The notes beneath the pieces were generated by a model. That model was not told the DNA's origin. It was given only the letters and a program-made list of their open reading frames with translations, and did no database searches. From Chromobacterium phragmitis (lineage in GTDB: Bacteria > Pseudomonadota > Gammaproteobacteria > Burkholderiales > Chromobacteriaceae): a stretch of DNA of 64,000 bases. Position 1 is the stretch's first letter. Each line of letters opens with the position of its first letter. This document shows positions 16,281 to 24,332 of the stretch, piece by piece. A program made the translations under genes and the position numbers. The stretch is from assembly GCF_003325475.1 (NCBI RefSeq), contig NZ_CP029495.1:186001-250000 (forward strand). Direction: 5' to 3'.

Positions 16281-16898
16281 ATGCTGCCATTGTCCGTGCT
16301 GTCGCTATACCTTGCCGCCCTGGTCGCGGTTTATGTGCTGCCAGGGCCGGACATGGCCTTGGTGATGGCCACCTCGGCCGGCCGCGGCATCCGCGCCGGC
16401 CTGCAAACCGCGCTTGGCATCGCCGCCTCGCGCTTTCTGCACGTGATGATGTCCGGGCTGGGCCTCGCCGCCCTGATGGCCACCCACCCCTTGCTGTTCG
16501 ACGCGGTGCGCTGGATCGGCGCCGGCTATCTGTTGTGGCTGGCATGGAAGGTGATCCGCGCCCAGCCGGCGCCGGATGGCGGCCCCGTCGCGACCGAGTC
16601 CGGCCGGGCGGCGATCGCCCGCGGCTTTCTGACCAATCTGCTCAATCCCAAGGCCTTGATGTTCTGCGCCCTGTTCCTGCCCCAGTTCGTATCGCCGGCA
16701 CACGGCGCGATGCTGCCGCAGTTCATGCTGCTGGCGGGCATTCTGGTCTCGGTCGGACTGTGCTTCGACGCCGTCTACGCCTTCGCCGCCTGCGGCATCG
16801 CCCGCCGGCTGAAAGGCCGCCGCCCGATGGCCAGGCTGCAGAAAGGCTTGCTGGGCGGCGTGTTCGTGGCGATGGCCGGCCGGCTGATCCTGGGCTGA
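16281..16898 (+). CDS. LysE/RhtB family amino-acid exporter
   Basis: A 205-residue integral membrane protein with about six hydrophobic segments. The motif VYVLPGPDMALVMATSAGRGIRAGLQTALGIAASRFLHV is the RhtB-type GPD signature, followed by WIGAGYLLWLAWKVI and TNLLNPKALMFCALFLPQFV. It exports an amino acid or derivative across the inner membrane. The divergent Lrp-type gene probably controls it in response to the same amino acid. Start at ATG 16281 after CGGAGCCTGCC. The exact substrate is unknown. Confidence 0.9.
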   Translation: MLPLSVLSLYLAALVAVYVLPGPDMALVMATSAGRGIRAGLQTALGIAASRFLHVMMSGLGLAALMATHPLLFDAVRWIGAGYLLWLAWKVIRAQPAPDGGPVATESGRAAIARGFLTNLLNPKALMFCALFLPQFVSPAHGAMLPQFMLLAGILVSVGLCFDAVYAFAACGIARRLKGRRPMARLQKGLLGGVFVAMAGRLILG

Positions 16899-17040
16899 CC
16901 GCCCTCCCGCGCCCTTCTCCGCATCCGGCTATTCCCTAAACGCGGCGGCCGCCCCACAATCGACAGGTATCGCATAACAAACGGGCGCGCCGCGCCGGGT
17001 CTCCGCCCGGCGGCATCCGCCCGAGAATGACGGATGCCTC

Positions 17041-17973
17041 ATGTCTCTTCCTCTGAATCTGAATCTGCTGCGCTCGCTGGAGGCGCTGCTGGAAACGCGC
17101 AACCTCACCCATTCCGCGGCCAGGCTGGGCCTGACGCAATCGGCGATGAGCCGCCACTTGGTGCAGCTGCGCGCGCAGTTCAAGGACCCGCTGCTGCTGC
17201 GCGAGGGACAGCGCTTCGTGCTGACCGAGCGGGCGGAGGAGCTGCGCGGCCAGTTGCGGGCCGTGCTGGGGCTGGTGGAGCAGTTGTACCAGCCGCCGCG
17301 ATTCGACCCGTCCGCCTGCGAGCGGGAGTTTTCCTTCGCCGGCTCCGACTACCTGGCCGAATACATGCTGCCGGACATCCTGGACCGGGTGCTGCCGCAG
17401 GCGCCGGCCATGCGGCTGAAATTTCTCCCGTGGCAGGCGGGCCGCTTCGACATGCTGGTCGATGGAAGCGCGGATCTGGTCTCCACCATCGCCGACGAAG
17501 TGCCGGACAACATCTACGGCAAGCCGCTGGGCCAGGACAAACCGATGTGCGTGATGGCGGACAACCACCCGCTGCGCGGCAAGCCGGGTCTGACGCTGGA
17601 CGACTACCTGGCCTGGCCGCACGCGCGCGTCAGCTCCGCCAGCGACAAGGACGGCTTCGTCGACATCCAGCTGGCGCGCGCGGGCCTGGGCCGCCATATC
17701 CGCATCGCCACGCCCTATTTCGTGTCGGCGCTGAGCATCGTCTCCCGCAGCCATCTGCTGCTGACGCTGCCGGAGCACCTGGCCGGCCGCTTCCAGCGCC
17801 AGTTCCCGGTCCAGGCCAGACCCATGCCTTTCATCGACTACACCTACCGCTACTGGCTGCTATGGCACGGGCGCGCGGACAAGGACCCGGCGCACCGCTG
17901 GTTCCGCGGCCACGTGTTCGACGTGCTGCATCACTCCATCCACGGCGTGAGCAAGTATGCGGGAGACGCATAG
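17041..17973 (+). CDS. LysR family transcriptional regulator
   Basis: A 310-residue LysR regulator. The helix-turn-helix region LNLLRSLEALLETRNLTHSAARLGLTQSAMSRHLVQLRAQFKDPLLLREG (residues 6-55) is complete and is of the NodD/NahR-like subgroup. The effector domain follows with DMLVDGSADLVSTIADEVPDN and FIDYTYRYWLLWHGRADKDPAHRWFRGHVFD. It precedes a LysE-type exporter on the same strand by 82 bases, so control of that exporter is possible but not shown. Confidence 0.9.
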   Translation: MSLPLNLNLLRSLEALLETRNLTHSAARLGLTQSAMSRHLVQLRAQFKDPLLLREGQRFVLTERAEELRGQLRAVLGLVEQLYQPPRFDPSACEREFSFAGSDYLAEYMLPDILDRVLPQAPAMRLKFLPWQAGRFDMLVDGSADLVSTIADEVPDNIYGKPLGQDKPMCVMADNHPLRGKPGLTLDDYLAWPHARVSSASDKDGFVDIQLARAGLGRHIRIATPYFVSALSIVSRSHLLLTLPEHLAGRFQRQFPVQARPMPFIDYTYRYWLLWHGRADKDPAHRWFRGHVFDVLHHSIHGVSKYAGDA

Positions 17974-18055
17974 CGGCTATCTCCCGATGGCGGTTCCGCC
18001 CCGTCGGGCCGGCTCATAGACTCTGTCCAGACTGTCATTCGACAAGGAGACAATG

Positions 18056-18679
18056 ATGACCTGGACGATCTGGCTGCAATTCGCCGGCGTATGCATGCTG
18101 GGCGCGATGTCGCCCGGACCCAGCCTGGCGATGGTCTTGCAGCAAACCGCCCGCGGCGGACGCGCCGGCGGCCTAGCGGCGGCGGCAGGGCACGCGCTGG
18201 GCGTGGGCCTGTACGCGCTGGCCGCCGCCAAGGGGCTGGCGCTGGTGATGGCGGCGTATCCGCTGCTGTTCAGGATCGTCGCCTGCCTCGGCGCGGCTTA
18301 CCTGGTATGGCTGGGCGTGCAGGGCCTGCGCGCGGCGGCTCGTCCTCGCGCCGCCTCCGGGGCGGCCGCCGCCGCCGCCGCGCCGACCTCCTCTTGGAAA
18401 GCCGCCCGCACCGGCCTGGCCGTGGCGCTGTCCAATCCGCACCTGGCGGTGATGTTCGTCGCCCTGCTCAGCCAGTTCGTCACCGTCGACATGCCGGTCA
18501 GCGGCCAGCTGCTGCTGATCGGCACCGCGATAGGGCTGGATTTTGGCTGGTACGCGCTGCTGACGCTGCTGATCTCCCGCCCCGCCATCCTGACCGGCCT
18601 GCATCGCAAGGCCAGGTGGATAGACGGCTGCGGCGGCGCGCTGATGCTGCTGTTGGGCCTGCGCATCCTGGTGGTTTGA
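18056..18679 (+). CDS. LysE/RhtB family amino-acid exporter
   Basis: A 207-residue membrane protein. It opens with QFAGVCMLGAMSPGPSLAMVLQQTARGGRAGGLAAAAGHALG, the RhtB GPS motif and a short loop, followed by about five further hydrophobic segments including GAAYLVWLGVQGL and SNPHLAVMFVALLSQFV. An Ala-rich linker sits in the middle (about residues 95-110). AAGGAG lies six bases before the second ATG of a double ATG (18053/18056), so 18056 is preferred. It is the second LysE-type exporter within 1.8 kb; the two are not close copies. Confidence 0.88.
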   Translation: MTWTIWLQFAGVCMLGAMSPGPSLAMVLQQTARGGRAGGLAAAAGHALGVGLYALAAAKGLALVMAAYPLLFRIVACLGAAYLVWLGVQGLRAAARPRAASGAAAAAAAPTSSWKAARTGLAVALSNPHLAVMFVALLSQFVTVDMPVSGQLLLIGTAIGLDFGWYALLTLLISRPAILTGLHRKARWIDGCGGALMLLLGLRILVV

Positions 18680-18696
18680 GCCGAGGAAAGACCACC

Positions 18697-19149
18697 ATGC
18701 CATCCAAACGGGACATCGCGGCCGCGCTGGCCGCCCGCCACGGCGGCGAAGTGCTGGAACACAGCCAGCCGCTGCGCTCTGCCCGGGAGGGCGCGGCCCA
18801 CTTCGGCATCGCCATGGAGCAAACCGCTCCCACGCTGATCGTGGAGGCCGACGGCGACGTCGTCGCCTGCATCCTGTCAGGAGGACGGGACGGCGTGGAT
18901 TGGGACAGGCTCGCGCGGCTGCTTGGCCGCGGCCGGGCCCGACTGGCCGACCGCCGCCGCGTCCGCGACATCACCGGCTGCGAGGCCGGCGCGGTGCCGC
19001 TGCTGGGCCTGGATCTGCCCTGCGCGATGGACCGCTCGCTGCTGGCCCACGATTTCATCTACGGCGGCGCCGGCGATCCGCTCAGGACGCTGAAGATTCC
19101 GCCCCGCGCCGTGGCGGCGCTGAACCGGGTGTCGATCTGGTACGAGTGA
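18697..19149 (+). CDS. YbaK/ProX-type aminoacyl-tRNA deacylase-like protein
   Basis: A 150-residue protein resembling YbaK/EbsC prolyl-tRNA editing domains, which free mischarged tRNA. Matching features are GAAHFGIAMEQTAPTLIVEADGDVVACILSGGRDGVD, then RRRVRDITGCEAGAVPLLGLDLPCAMDRSLLAHDFIYGGAGDP. The conserved lysine-type position of YbaK is not obvious to me, so activity is uncertain. It starts 18 bases after the exporter stop with an AGGAAAG site, so it is probably co-transcribed with it. Confidence 0.7.
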   Translation: MPSKRDIAAALAARHGGEVLEHSQPLRSAREGAAHFGIAMEQTAPTLIVEADGDVVACILSGGRDGVDWDRLARLLGRGRARLADRRRVRDITGCEAGAVPLLGLDLPCAMDRSLLAHDFIYGGAGDPLRTLKIPPRAVAALNRVSIWYE

Positions 19150-19228
19150 CTCCGCCAACCGCGATTACGCTTGCATTCCGCGCGGCCCATGCGCGAAATT
19201 GTCGGCACCTCCCCAATGGACCCCATCG

Positions 19229-19834
19229 ATGAAGACCCTCCTCATCCGGCTGCTGCTCCCCTTGCTGGCCGCCGCGCCCGTCCTCGCCGACACCCAGACC
19301 CTGGTCATGTTGCGCCATGGCGAAAAACCGGAAGGCGGCTACGGCCAGCTCAGCTGCAAGGGGCTCAACCGCTCGCTGGCGCTGATCAAGGCGCTGCCGG
19401 CCAAGTACGGCAAGGCGGACCAAATCTACGCGCCGTCCACCGCCAGCCAGAAACGCGACCCGGCCGGCACCTTCAACTACATCCGCCCCTTGGCCACGAT
19501 AGAGCCCACCGCCATCTCCCAGGGCCTGCCAGTGAACACCGCGTTCGATATGCTGGCGATAGACGGTCTGCAACAACAGCTGGTCAATCCGGTTAGCCAC
19601 GGCAAGACGGTGTACATCGCCTGGGAGCACAAACTGCTGCGCGAGATGGCGGCCGACATCATGCGCCGCTACGGCGGCAAGGATGGCGCCGAGCAGGTGC
19701 CCGCCTGGGGCAAGAACGACTTCGACAGCCTCTACGTGATCGCCATCGATTACGGCAAGGGCAAACCCGTGGCCCGCTTCCGCCATGACCGCCAGGGACT
19801 GGACGATCTGCCGGACACCTGCCCGGGCATGTGA
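19229..19834 (+). CDS. Exported histidine phosphatase family protein
   Basis: A 201-residue protein. The signal peptide MKTLLIRLLLPLLAAAPVLA precedes a branch of the histidine phosphatase fold with TLVMLRHGEKPEGGYGQLSCKGLNRS (RHG at about residues 30-32). The second conserved His appears in VYIAWEHKLLREM. The usual RHGxT is RHGEK here. Periplasmic location is expected. The substrate is unknown; homologues are annotated only as histidine phosphatases. Confidence 0.75.
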   Translation: MKTLLIRLLLPLLAAAPVLADTQTLVMLRHGEKPEGGYGQLSCKGLNRSLALIKALPAKYGKADQIYAPSTASQKRDPAGTFNYIRPLATIEPTAISQGLPVNTAFDMLAIDGLQQQLVNPVSHGKTVYIAWEHKLLREMAADIMRRYGGKDGAEQVPAWGKNDFDSLYVIAIDYGKGKPVARFRHDRQGLDDLPDTCPGM

Positions 19835-19866
19835 GCCCCGGATGCCGATATCGGCGTGCGCTTGAC

Positions 19867-19882
19867 TTAAAGCGCGCTTTAA
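19867..19882. promoter_or_regulatory. 16-bp perfect palindrome upstream of MFS gene
   Basis: TTAAAGCGCGCTTTAA is a perfect palindrome 42 bases before the MFS start, overlapping a TTGACT. It looks like an operator for a dimeric regulator. The regulator is not identified in the window. Confidence 0.5.
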
Positions 19883-19923
19883 CATTCATGATGACGGCTG
19901 TTACCGCAACAAGAGCGTTTCCC

Positions 19924-21327
19924 ATGCCGCAAGCCGTCAACCATGAAAGTCTTTTCAGCCAGGGCCGGGTCGCCGCCAGCCTAGGCGCCATCGCGCTGAT
20001 CTCGCTCCTGGCCTTCGAAGCCATCGCCGTCGCCGCTGCCATGCCCGCGGTAGCGGCCGCATTGGGCGGCCTGGATTTCTACGCCATCGCCTTCGGCGGC
20101 ACGCTGGCCACCTCGGTGGTGGGCATGGTGCTGGGCGGGGAGGTGTGCGACCGCCACGGCCCGGCGCGTTCCGCCGCGCTGGGCCTGGCCGCCTTCATTT
20201 CCGGCCTGCTGGCAGCGGGCGCGGCGCCGGACATCTACACGCTGGTGTTGGGACGCCTGCTGCAGGGCCTGGGCTCCGGCCTGCTGGGCGTGGCCATCTA
20301 TGTGGGCATGTCGCGCGCCATTCCCTCCGCGCTGCATCCCAAGCTGTTCGCGATGTTCGCCGGCGCCTGGGTGGTGCCGGCGCTGGTGGGCCCCAGCATC
20401 GCCGCCGGCCTGGTTCATGTTCTCGGCTGGCGCGCGGTGTTTCTGGCGGTGGCCGTGGTCGCGCCCATCGCCGGCGCCATGCTGCTGCCGGCGCTGAACC
20501 GGCAGCGCGGCCACTCCCGCCGCGCCGAGCCCCTGCGCTGGCCCTTGCTGGGCTGGAGCCTGCTGGCGGCGGCGGGCGCGCTGGGCCTGCACGGCGGCAG
20601 CCATCTCCCGGCCTGGCCCTGGATGCCGCTGGCGCTGGCCGCGGCCGCGGCATGCACCGCGTTGGCCGCGCGGCGGCTGCTGCCGGCAGGCGCCATGCGC
20701 GCCAAGTGCGGTCTGCCGTCGGTGGTGGCGATGCGCGGCCTGATCGCCGCGGCTTTCTTCGGCAGCGAGGCCTTCATTCCGCTGCTGCTGACCACGCGCT
20801 ACGGCTGGAGCCTGAACGCGGCCGGGCTGGCGCTGACCGCCAGCGCGCTGATGTGGAGCGCCGGCAGCGCGATCCAGGCGCGGCTGAAGGGGCAGTGCGC
20901 GCGCCGCCGCGGCCTGACCGCCGGCTTCGCCGCGATGGCGGCCGGGCTGAGTGTTTCCTTGCTGAGCGTGGCGATGGGCTGGCCGCCCTTGCTGGCGGTG
21001 GCGGGATGGGCGCTGACCGGCCTGGGCATTGGCCTGAGTTTCCCGATGCTGTCGGTGCTGACCATGCAGCTGTCCCGCCCCGACGAGCAAGGCCGCAACG
21101 CGTCGGCGCTGCAATTGAGCGACGCGCTCGCCTCCAGCGCCGCGCTGGCCCTGGCCGGCCTGCTGCTGCACGCGCGGGCTCAGCCATCCGCGCCGCCGGA
21201 CACGCTGCCCATCCTGGCGATGTCCATTCTGCTGGCGCTAGCCGGCGCCTGGATCAGCCCGCGCGCGTTCGGAGCGGGCGCGAAGGCCGAAAGCGGCCTG
21301 GAAGCCGCCTCCCGGCAGAAGGCTTGA
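19924..21327 (+). CDS. MFS transporter, probable drug or metabolite exporter
   Basis: A 467-residue inner-membrane protein with the repeat pattern of 12 or more membrane segments. The motif GGEVCDRHGPARSAALG (about residues 75-91) is the loop-2 MFS signature, and LGRLLQGLGSGLLGVAIYVGMSRAIP is the motif C-like region of efflux members. The size and the absence of a periplasmic loop fit the DHA-type drug/H+ antiporters. The start at 19924 (MPQAVNHE) is preferred; an earlier ATG at 19888 is possible. A palindrome upstream suggests repressor control. Confidence 0.85.
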   Translation: MPQAVNHESLFSQGRVAASLGAIALISLLAFEAIAVAAAMPAVAAALGGLDFYAIAFGGTLATSVVGMVLGGEVCDRHGPARSAALGLAAFISGLLAAGAAPDIYTLVLGRLLQGLGSGLLGVAIYVGMSRAIPSALHPKLFAMFAGAWVVPALVGPSIAAGLVHVLGWRAVFLAVAVVAPIAGAMLLPALNRQRGHSRRAEPLRWPLLGWSLLAAAGALGLHGGSHLPAWPWMPLALAAAAACTALAARRLLPAGAMRAKCGLPSVVAMRGLIAAAFFGSEAFIPLLLTTRYGWSLNAAGLALTASALMWSAGSAIQARLKGQCARRRGLTAGFAAMAAGLSVSLLSVAMGWPPLLAVAGWALTGLGIGLSFPMLSVLTMQLSRPDEQGRNASALQLSDALASSAALALAGLLLHARAQPSAPPDTLPILAMSILLALAGAWISPRAFGAGAKAESGLEAASRQKA

Positions 21328-21330
21328 CGC

Positions 21331-22110
21331 TTACAGCGCCTGCGGATCGATGTCGGCCACGCTGTTGAAAATGTAGTCCGGCTGGTAGGGAAACTGCTCC
21401 ATCGACTCCAGGGTGGAAACGCCGGACAACACCAGCGCGGTGCACATGCCGGCCTCCAGGCCGCCGACGATGTCGGTGTCCATGCGGTCGCCTATCATCA
21501 CCGCCTCTTCCGGATGCACGCCCAGCTTGCGGGTGGCCAGCATCATCATCAGCGAATTGGGCTTGCCCACGATGTAGGGCTTCTTGCCGGTGGCGGCCTC
21601 TATCGCCGCCAGCAGCGTGCCGGCTGCCGGCTCATAGCCGCCCCCCTCTATCGGGTCGATCATGTCCGGGTTGGTGCCGATGAACTTGGCGCCTTGATCG
21701 ATGAAGCGCACCGCCTTCTTGATTTGTTCGAAACTGAAAGTCTGCGACTTGGCCACCACCACGTAGTCCGGATGGGATTCGGAAATGGAAAAGCCGACGT
21801 TGTAGAGCTCGTTGATCAGGCCGGCGCCGCCCACCACGTACGCGGTGGGCATCGCCTTGCGGGTCTGGCTTTTCAGGAACATCGCCGTCGCCATCGCGCT
21901 GGTGATGAAATTGTCCTCGGTCAGGCCGGGTATGCCCAGGCCTTCCAGCTTCAACCGCAAGTCCAGCGGCGTCTGCTCGGCGTTGTTGGTCAAAAACAGG
22001 AAGGGCGTTTGGGTATCGATCAGCCGCGTGATGAATTCGCGCGCGCCGGGAATCAGCTGCTTGCCACGGTAGATCACGCCATCCATGTCGGAAATGATGC
22101 TCTTGCTCAT
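21331..22110 (-). CDS. HAD-IIA phosphatase, NagD-like
   Basis: A 259-residue HAD hydrolase. Motif I reads IISDMDGVIYRG, with the nucleophile Asp at about residue 7. The cap and motif II follow (FLFLTNNAEQTP), then IGTNPD, VGKPNSLMMML with the motif III lysine, and GDRMDTDIVGG for motif IV. It likely dephosphorylates a nucleotide or sugar phosphate, as NagD does. The start ATG at 22110 gives the normal NagD length (about 250). It is convergent with the MFS gene, three bases apart. Confidence 0.9.
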   Translation of the reverse strand: MSKSIISDMDGVIYRGKQLIPGAREFITRLIDTQTPFLFLTNNAEQTPLDLRLKLEGLGIPGLTEDNFITSAMATAMFLKSQTRKAMPTAYVVGGAGLINELYNVGFSISESHPDYVVVAKSQTFSFEQIKKAVRFIDQGAKFIGTNPDMIDPIEGGGYEPAAGTLLAAIEAATGKKPYIVGKPNSLMMMLATRKLGVHPEEAVMIGDRMDTDIVGGLEAGMCTALVLSGVSTLESMEQFPYQPDYIFNSVADIDPQAL

Positions 22111-22324
22111 ACGGTGTATCCAGAACACAGGTGCCGGCTGCGCGGGCACGGTCGCGGGCTGCGGCATGCCGCCGCAACGGCCACAGCATAGCATGGGCGG
22201 ATGGCGGATTTGTTCGCGCCGGAACAATGCGCCTCAACCATCCCGCCCACCCCCTGGCCATATGCGAACATTTTTCGCATGCGAATGCGATTTATTGTCA
22301 AAAAATGAAAATTTCTTGGAACAA

Positions 22325-22340
22325 ATGTGACTTTTCACAT
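22325..22340. repeat. Inverted repeat ATGTGA-N4-TCACAT
   Basis: Perfect 6-bp arms with a 4-base spacer lie between nagD-like and the M-box. It resembles a CRP site, but the spacer is too short (4, not 6). A palindrome TCGCATGCGA lies just upstream (near 22277-22286). The role is unknown. Confidence 0.35.
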
Positions 22341-22436
22341 TCAGACCGTCAGTCCGGCCATCGTCCAGCGCGCTGGCGGACGGGAAGCCCGGCCCCCTGG
22401 CCGCGGCTTCCGTTTTGCTTACTTAAAGATGCAGTG

Positions 22437-22583
22437 TCTCGTTCGGCGAGGCTCCTATGCAAACACAGGTCACTGATCTGACGACGTCGAGAGACGCCCA
22501 AGGTTAGGACAGGCTTTATCGGATTAAGGTTTAGCCCAAAGTGACTTCCAACGGATACGTTGCATAGTGCCAAAACCTAGACG
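22437..22583 (+). ncRNA. M-box (ykoK) magnesium riboswitch
   Basis: A leader of about 150 bases, with the conserved M-box segments in order: GAGGCTCCTATGCA, a GACGTCGAGAGACGCC hairpin, an AAGGTTTAGCC / GTGACTTCC region, and the closing TGCATAGTGCCAAAACCTAG. The outer part TATGCA pairs with TGCATA. In this class Mg2+ binding folds the aptamer and turns the gene off. Here it is 90 bases before the MgtE-type transporter, in the right direction. Between aptamer and ATG a CTCTCC could pair with the GGGGAG ribosome site, suggesting control of translation, though this is only by eye. Confidence 0.85.
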
Positions 22584-22673
22584 CGGAGATCGCTTTCTGC
22601 ACTCTCCTTCCTGGTTGTCGCCCCCATTGAGAACTGTTTGCGGTTTAAACAGCTAAACGGGGAGTTTCTCACC

Positions 22674-23699
22674 ATGACTTATGTCGCCACCCACACCCTC
22701 GCCGCCGGCAACGCGGCCGATATCAAACTGAAGGAAACCGTAGCCGCCTACATGAGCGTGTCGCTGATCACGCTCCGCCGCGACATGAAAGCCGCCGCCG
22801 CCCGCGCCCACATCCTGGGCCAGTTGCGCGACGACGACGTGCCGGCCCAGCTCTTCGTCACCGACGACAGCGGCTTCCTGCACGGCAGGCTGTCGCTGAA
22901 GACCCTGCTCACCGAGCAGGATGACGCCCGCCCGGTCTCCGCGCTGATGCAGCCGATAGACTATTCGGCCACGCCGGACATGTTGCGCCGCGAGATCGCG
23001 CCGGAGCTGCAGGAAAAGGCGCTGGACATCGTGCCGGTAGTCCGCGGCGGCAAGCTGGCCGGCGCGCTCTACGAGCGCGAGATCGCCGCCCTGCTGCGCG
23101 ATGAGGAAACCGACGACGCACAGCGCCAGGGCGCCAGCCTGCCGCTGGACACGCCCTATCTGGATTCCAGCCCGTGGGCGCTGTGGAAGAAGCGCTTGCC
23201 CTGGCTGCTGCTGCTGTTCGCCGCCGAGGCCTACACCAGCACCATCCTGAAAGTGTTCGAGGAGCAATTGGAAGCCGCCATCGCGCTGGCCTTCTTCATC
23301 CCGCTTCTGATCGGCACCGGCGGCAACAGCGGCACCCAGATCACCTCCACCCTGGTGCGGGCGATGGCGGTGGGCGAAGTCGGCCTGCGCAATCTGGGCG
23401 CGGTGCTGCGCAAGGAGGTGACCACCTCGGTGATGATCGCGCTGGCCATCGGCCTGGTGGGCCTGTTTAGGGCCTGGATGCTGGGGGTGGGCAACGAAGT
23501 GGCGCTGGTGGTGTGCCTGACGCTGGTGGCCATCACGGTGTGGAGCGCCATCGTGTCGTCCATCATCCCGATGGTGCTGAAGAAAGTGCGCATCGACCCC
23601 GCCGTGGTGTCCGCGCCCTTCATCGCCACCTTCATCGACGGCACCGGCCTGGTGATCTACTTCAACATCGCCAAGCTGCTCATCACCGATCTGGCCTGA
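22674..23699 (+). CDS. mgtE: MgtE-type magnesium transporter
   Basis: A 341-residue Mg2+ channel/transporter. Residues 1-150 are cytoplasmic and contain a CBS-like region (TLAAGNAADIKLKE, DDDVPAQLFVTDDSGFLHGRLSLKTLL, IDYSATPD, ALDIVPVVRGGKLAGALYEREI). From about residue 175 there are five membrane segments, with the key LIGTGGNSGTQITSTLVRAMAVGEV loop that contains the Mg2+ selectivity region. It is shorter than many MgtE (about 450) because the N-terminal superhelical domain is reduced. A GGGGAG site precedes ATG 22674. The upstream M-box places it under Mg2+ control. Confidence 0.93.
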   Translation: MTYVATHTLAAGNAADIKLKETVAAYMSVSLITLRRDMKAAAARAHILGQLRDDDVPAQLFVTDDSGFLHGRLSLKTLLTEQDDARPVSALMQPIDYSATPDMLRREIAPELQEKALDIVPVVRGGKLAGALYEREIAALLRDEETDDAQRQGASLPLDTPYLDSSPWALWKKRLPWLLLLFAAEAYTSTILKVFEEQLEAAIALAFFIPLLIGTGGNSGTQITSTLVRAMAVGEVGLRNLGAVLRKEVTTSVMIALAIGLVGLFRAWMLGVGNEVALVVCLTLVAITVWSAIVSSIIPMVLKKVRIDPAVVSAPFIATFIDGTGLVIYFNIAKLLITDLA

Positions 23700-23702
23700 T
23701 GA

Positions 23703-24192
23703 GCCCGCGCCGGGCATCCGCCCGGCACGGCTTCCACCTCGTCCGAGCAATGGGAGGCGATGGCGGCGAATGCGTCGAAACCGGCCAGAAAACAGTCCGC
23801 CAGCTCCGGCTGGAGCGGGCTGCCGCGGCCGGCGGCGATCGGCACATCCTGTGCGGCTGGCTTGTTGGTGGCGGCCGTGCTGGCTGTGTACCGCCGCGCG
23901 ACGCACTCCGGCTCTTGAGCTCCCGCTCGCCCCCCCAGCACCAGTAATCCGCCATCTCCATTCCGTCGATCTCGGCGGGCTGCATCCGTAGCGCAATCAA
24001 CTGCACCTCATCCAACGGCGGCAGTCTGCTCCCCGGCGCCCACCATTGCGCGAAACAATCCGACAACGCCTTGCTGTCGGCGATGTCCAGCTGGCCGATG
24101 TCCTCCAGCGTCAGTCCGGCCATGCGGGCGAACAGGAAGCCTTCCTGGCCGGCATCCTCCTGGCGGTGACGGCTGGCCCTGGTCCAAGCCAT
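23703..24192 (-). pseudogene. Possible phage tail-chaperone remnant
   Basis: An open frame of about 160 codons. Its first half (GFLFARMAGLTLEDIGQLDIADSKALSDCFAQWW, then EVQLIALRMQPAEIDGMEMADYWCWGGERELKSRS) is reminiscent of phage tail assembly chaperones, which come as overlapping frameshift pairs in P2-like phages. The second half is basic and low complexity in this frame, while a neighbouring frame gives a more protein-like LQPELADCFLAGFDAFAAIASHCSDEV. A frameshift near the middle is plausible. The identification is weak; it could be a degraded gene of another kind. Confidence 0.3.
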
Positions 24193-24220
24193 GACGCAAT
24201 CGGAGCCGGAAAACAGTTAA

Positions 24221-24332
24221 GACCCGCTAACAAAACCCCTGATCCTGCGTTGCGCCTCCTTGTCGTGCTCTCTGTACTGCCTGCGTCGGCGCGCCTTGGC
24301 TCAGGGACTCTGCGCGGTTTTGTTAGCGGTTC
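24221..24332. mobile_element. 112-bp MITE-like element with 3-bp target duplication
   Basis: The ends are inverted repeats, GACCCGCTAACAAAACC at 24221-24237 and GGTTTTGTTAGCGGTTC at 24316-24332, matching at 16 of 17 positions. The element is flanked on both sides by TAA (24218-24220 and 24333-24335), a 3-bp target duplication of the kind made by some IS5-family transposases. The interior is about 80 bases without a gene. Its right end forms the stop codon of the neighbouring gene. Confidence 0.7.

Noticed and set aside
22325..22340. CRP site before mgtE
   Set aside because: The spacer is 4 bases, not 6, so a standard CRP dimer would not fit; kept only as an inverted repeat.
22379..22418. ACGGGAAGCC/GGCTTCCGTTTT hairpin before the M-box
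   Set aside because: It could be a terminator, but there is no gene ending upstream on the plus strand, the loop is long and GC-rich, and it may be part of the mgtE leader; not called.
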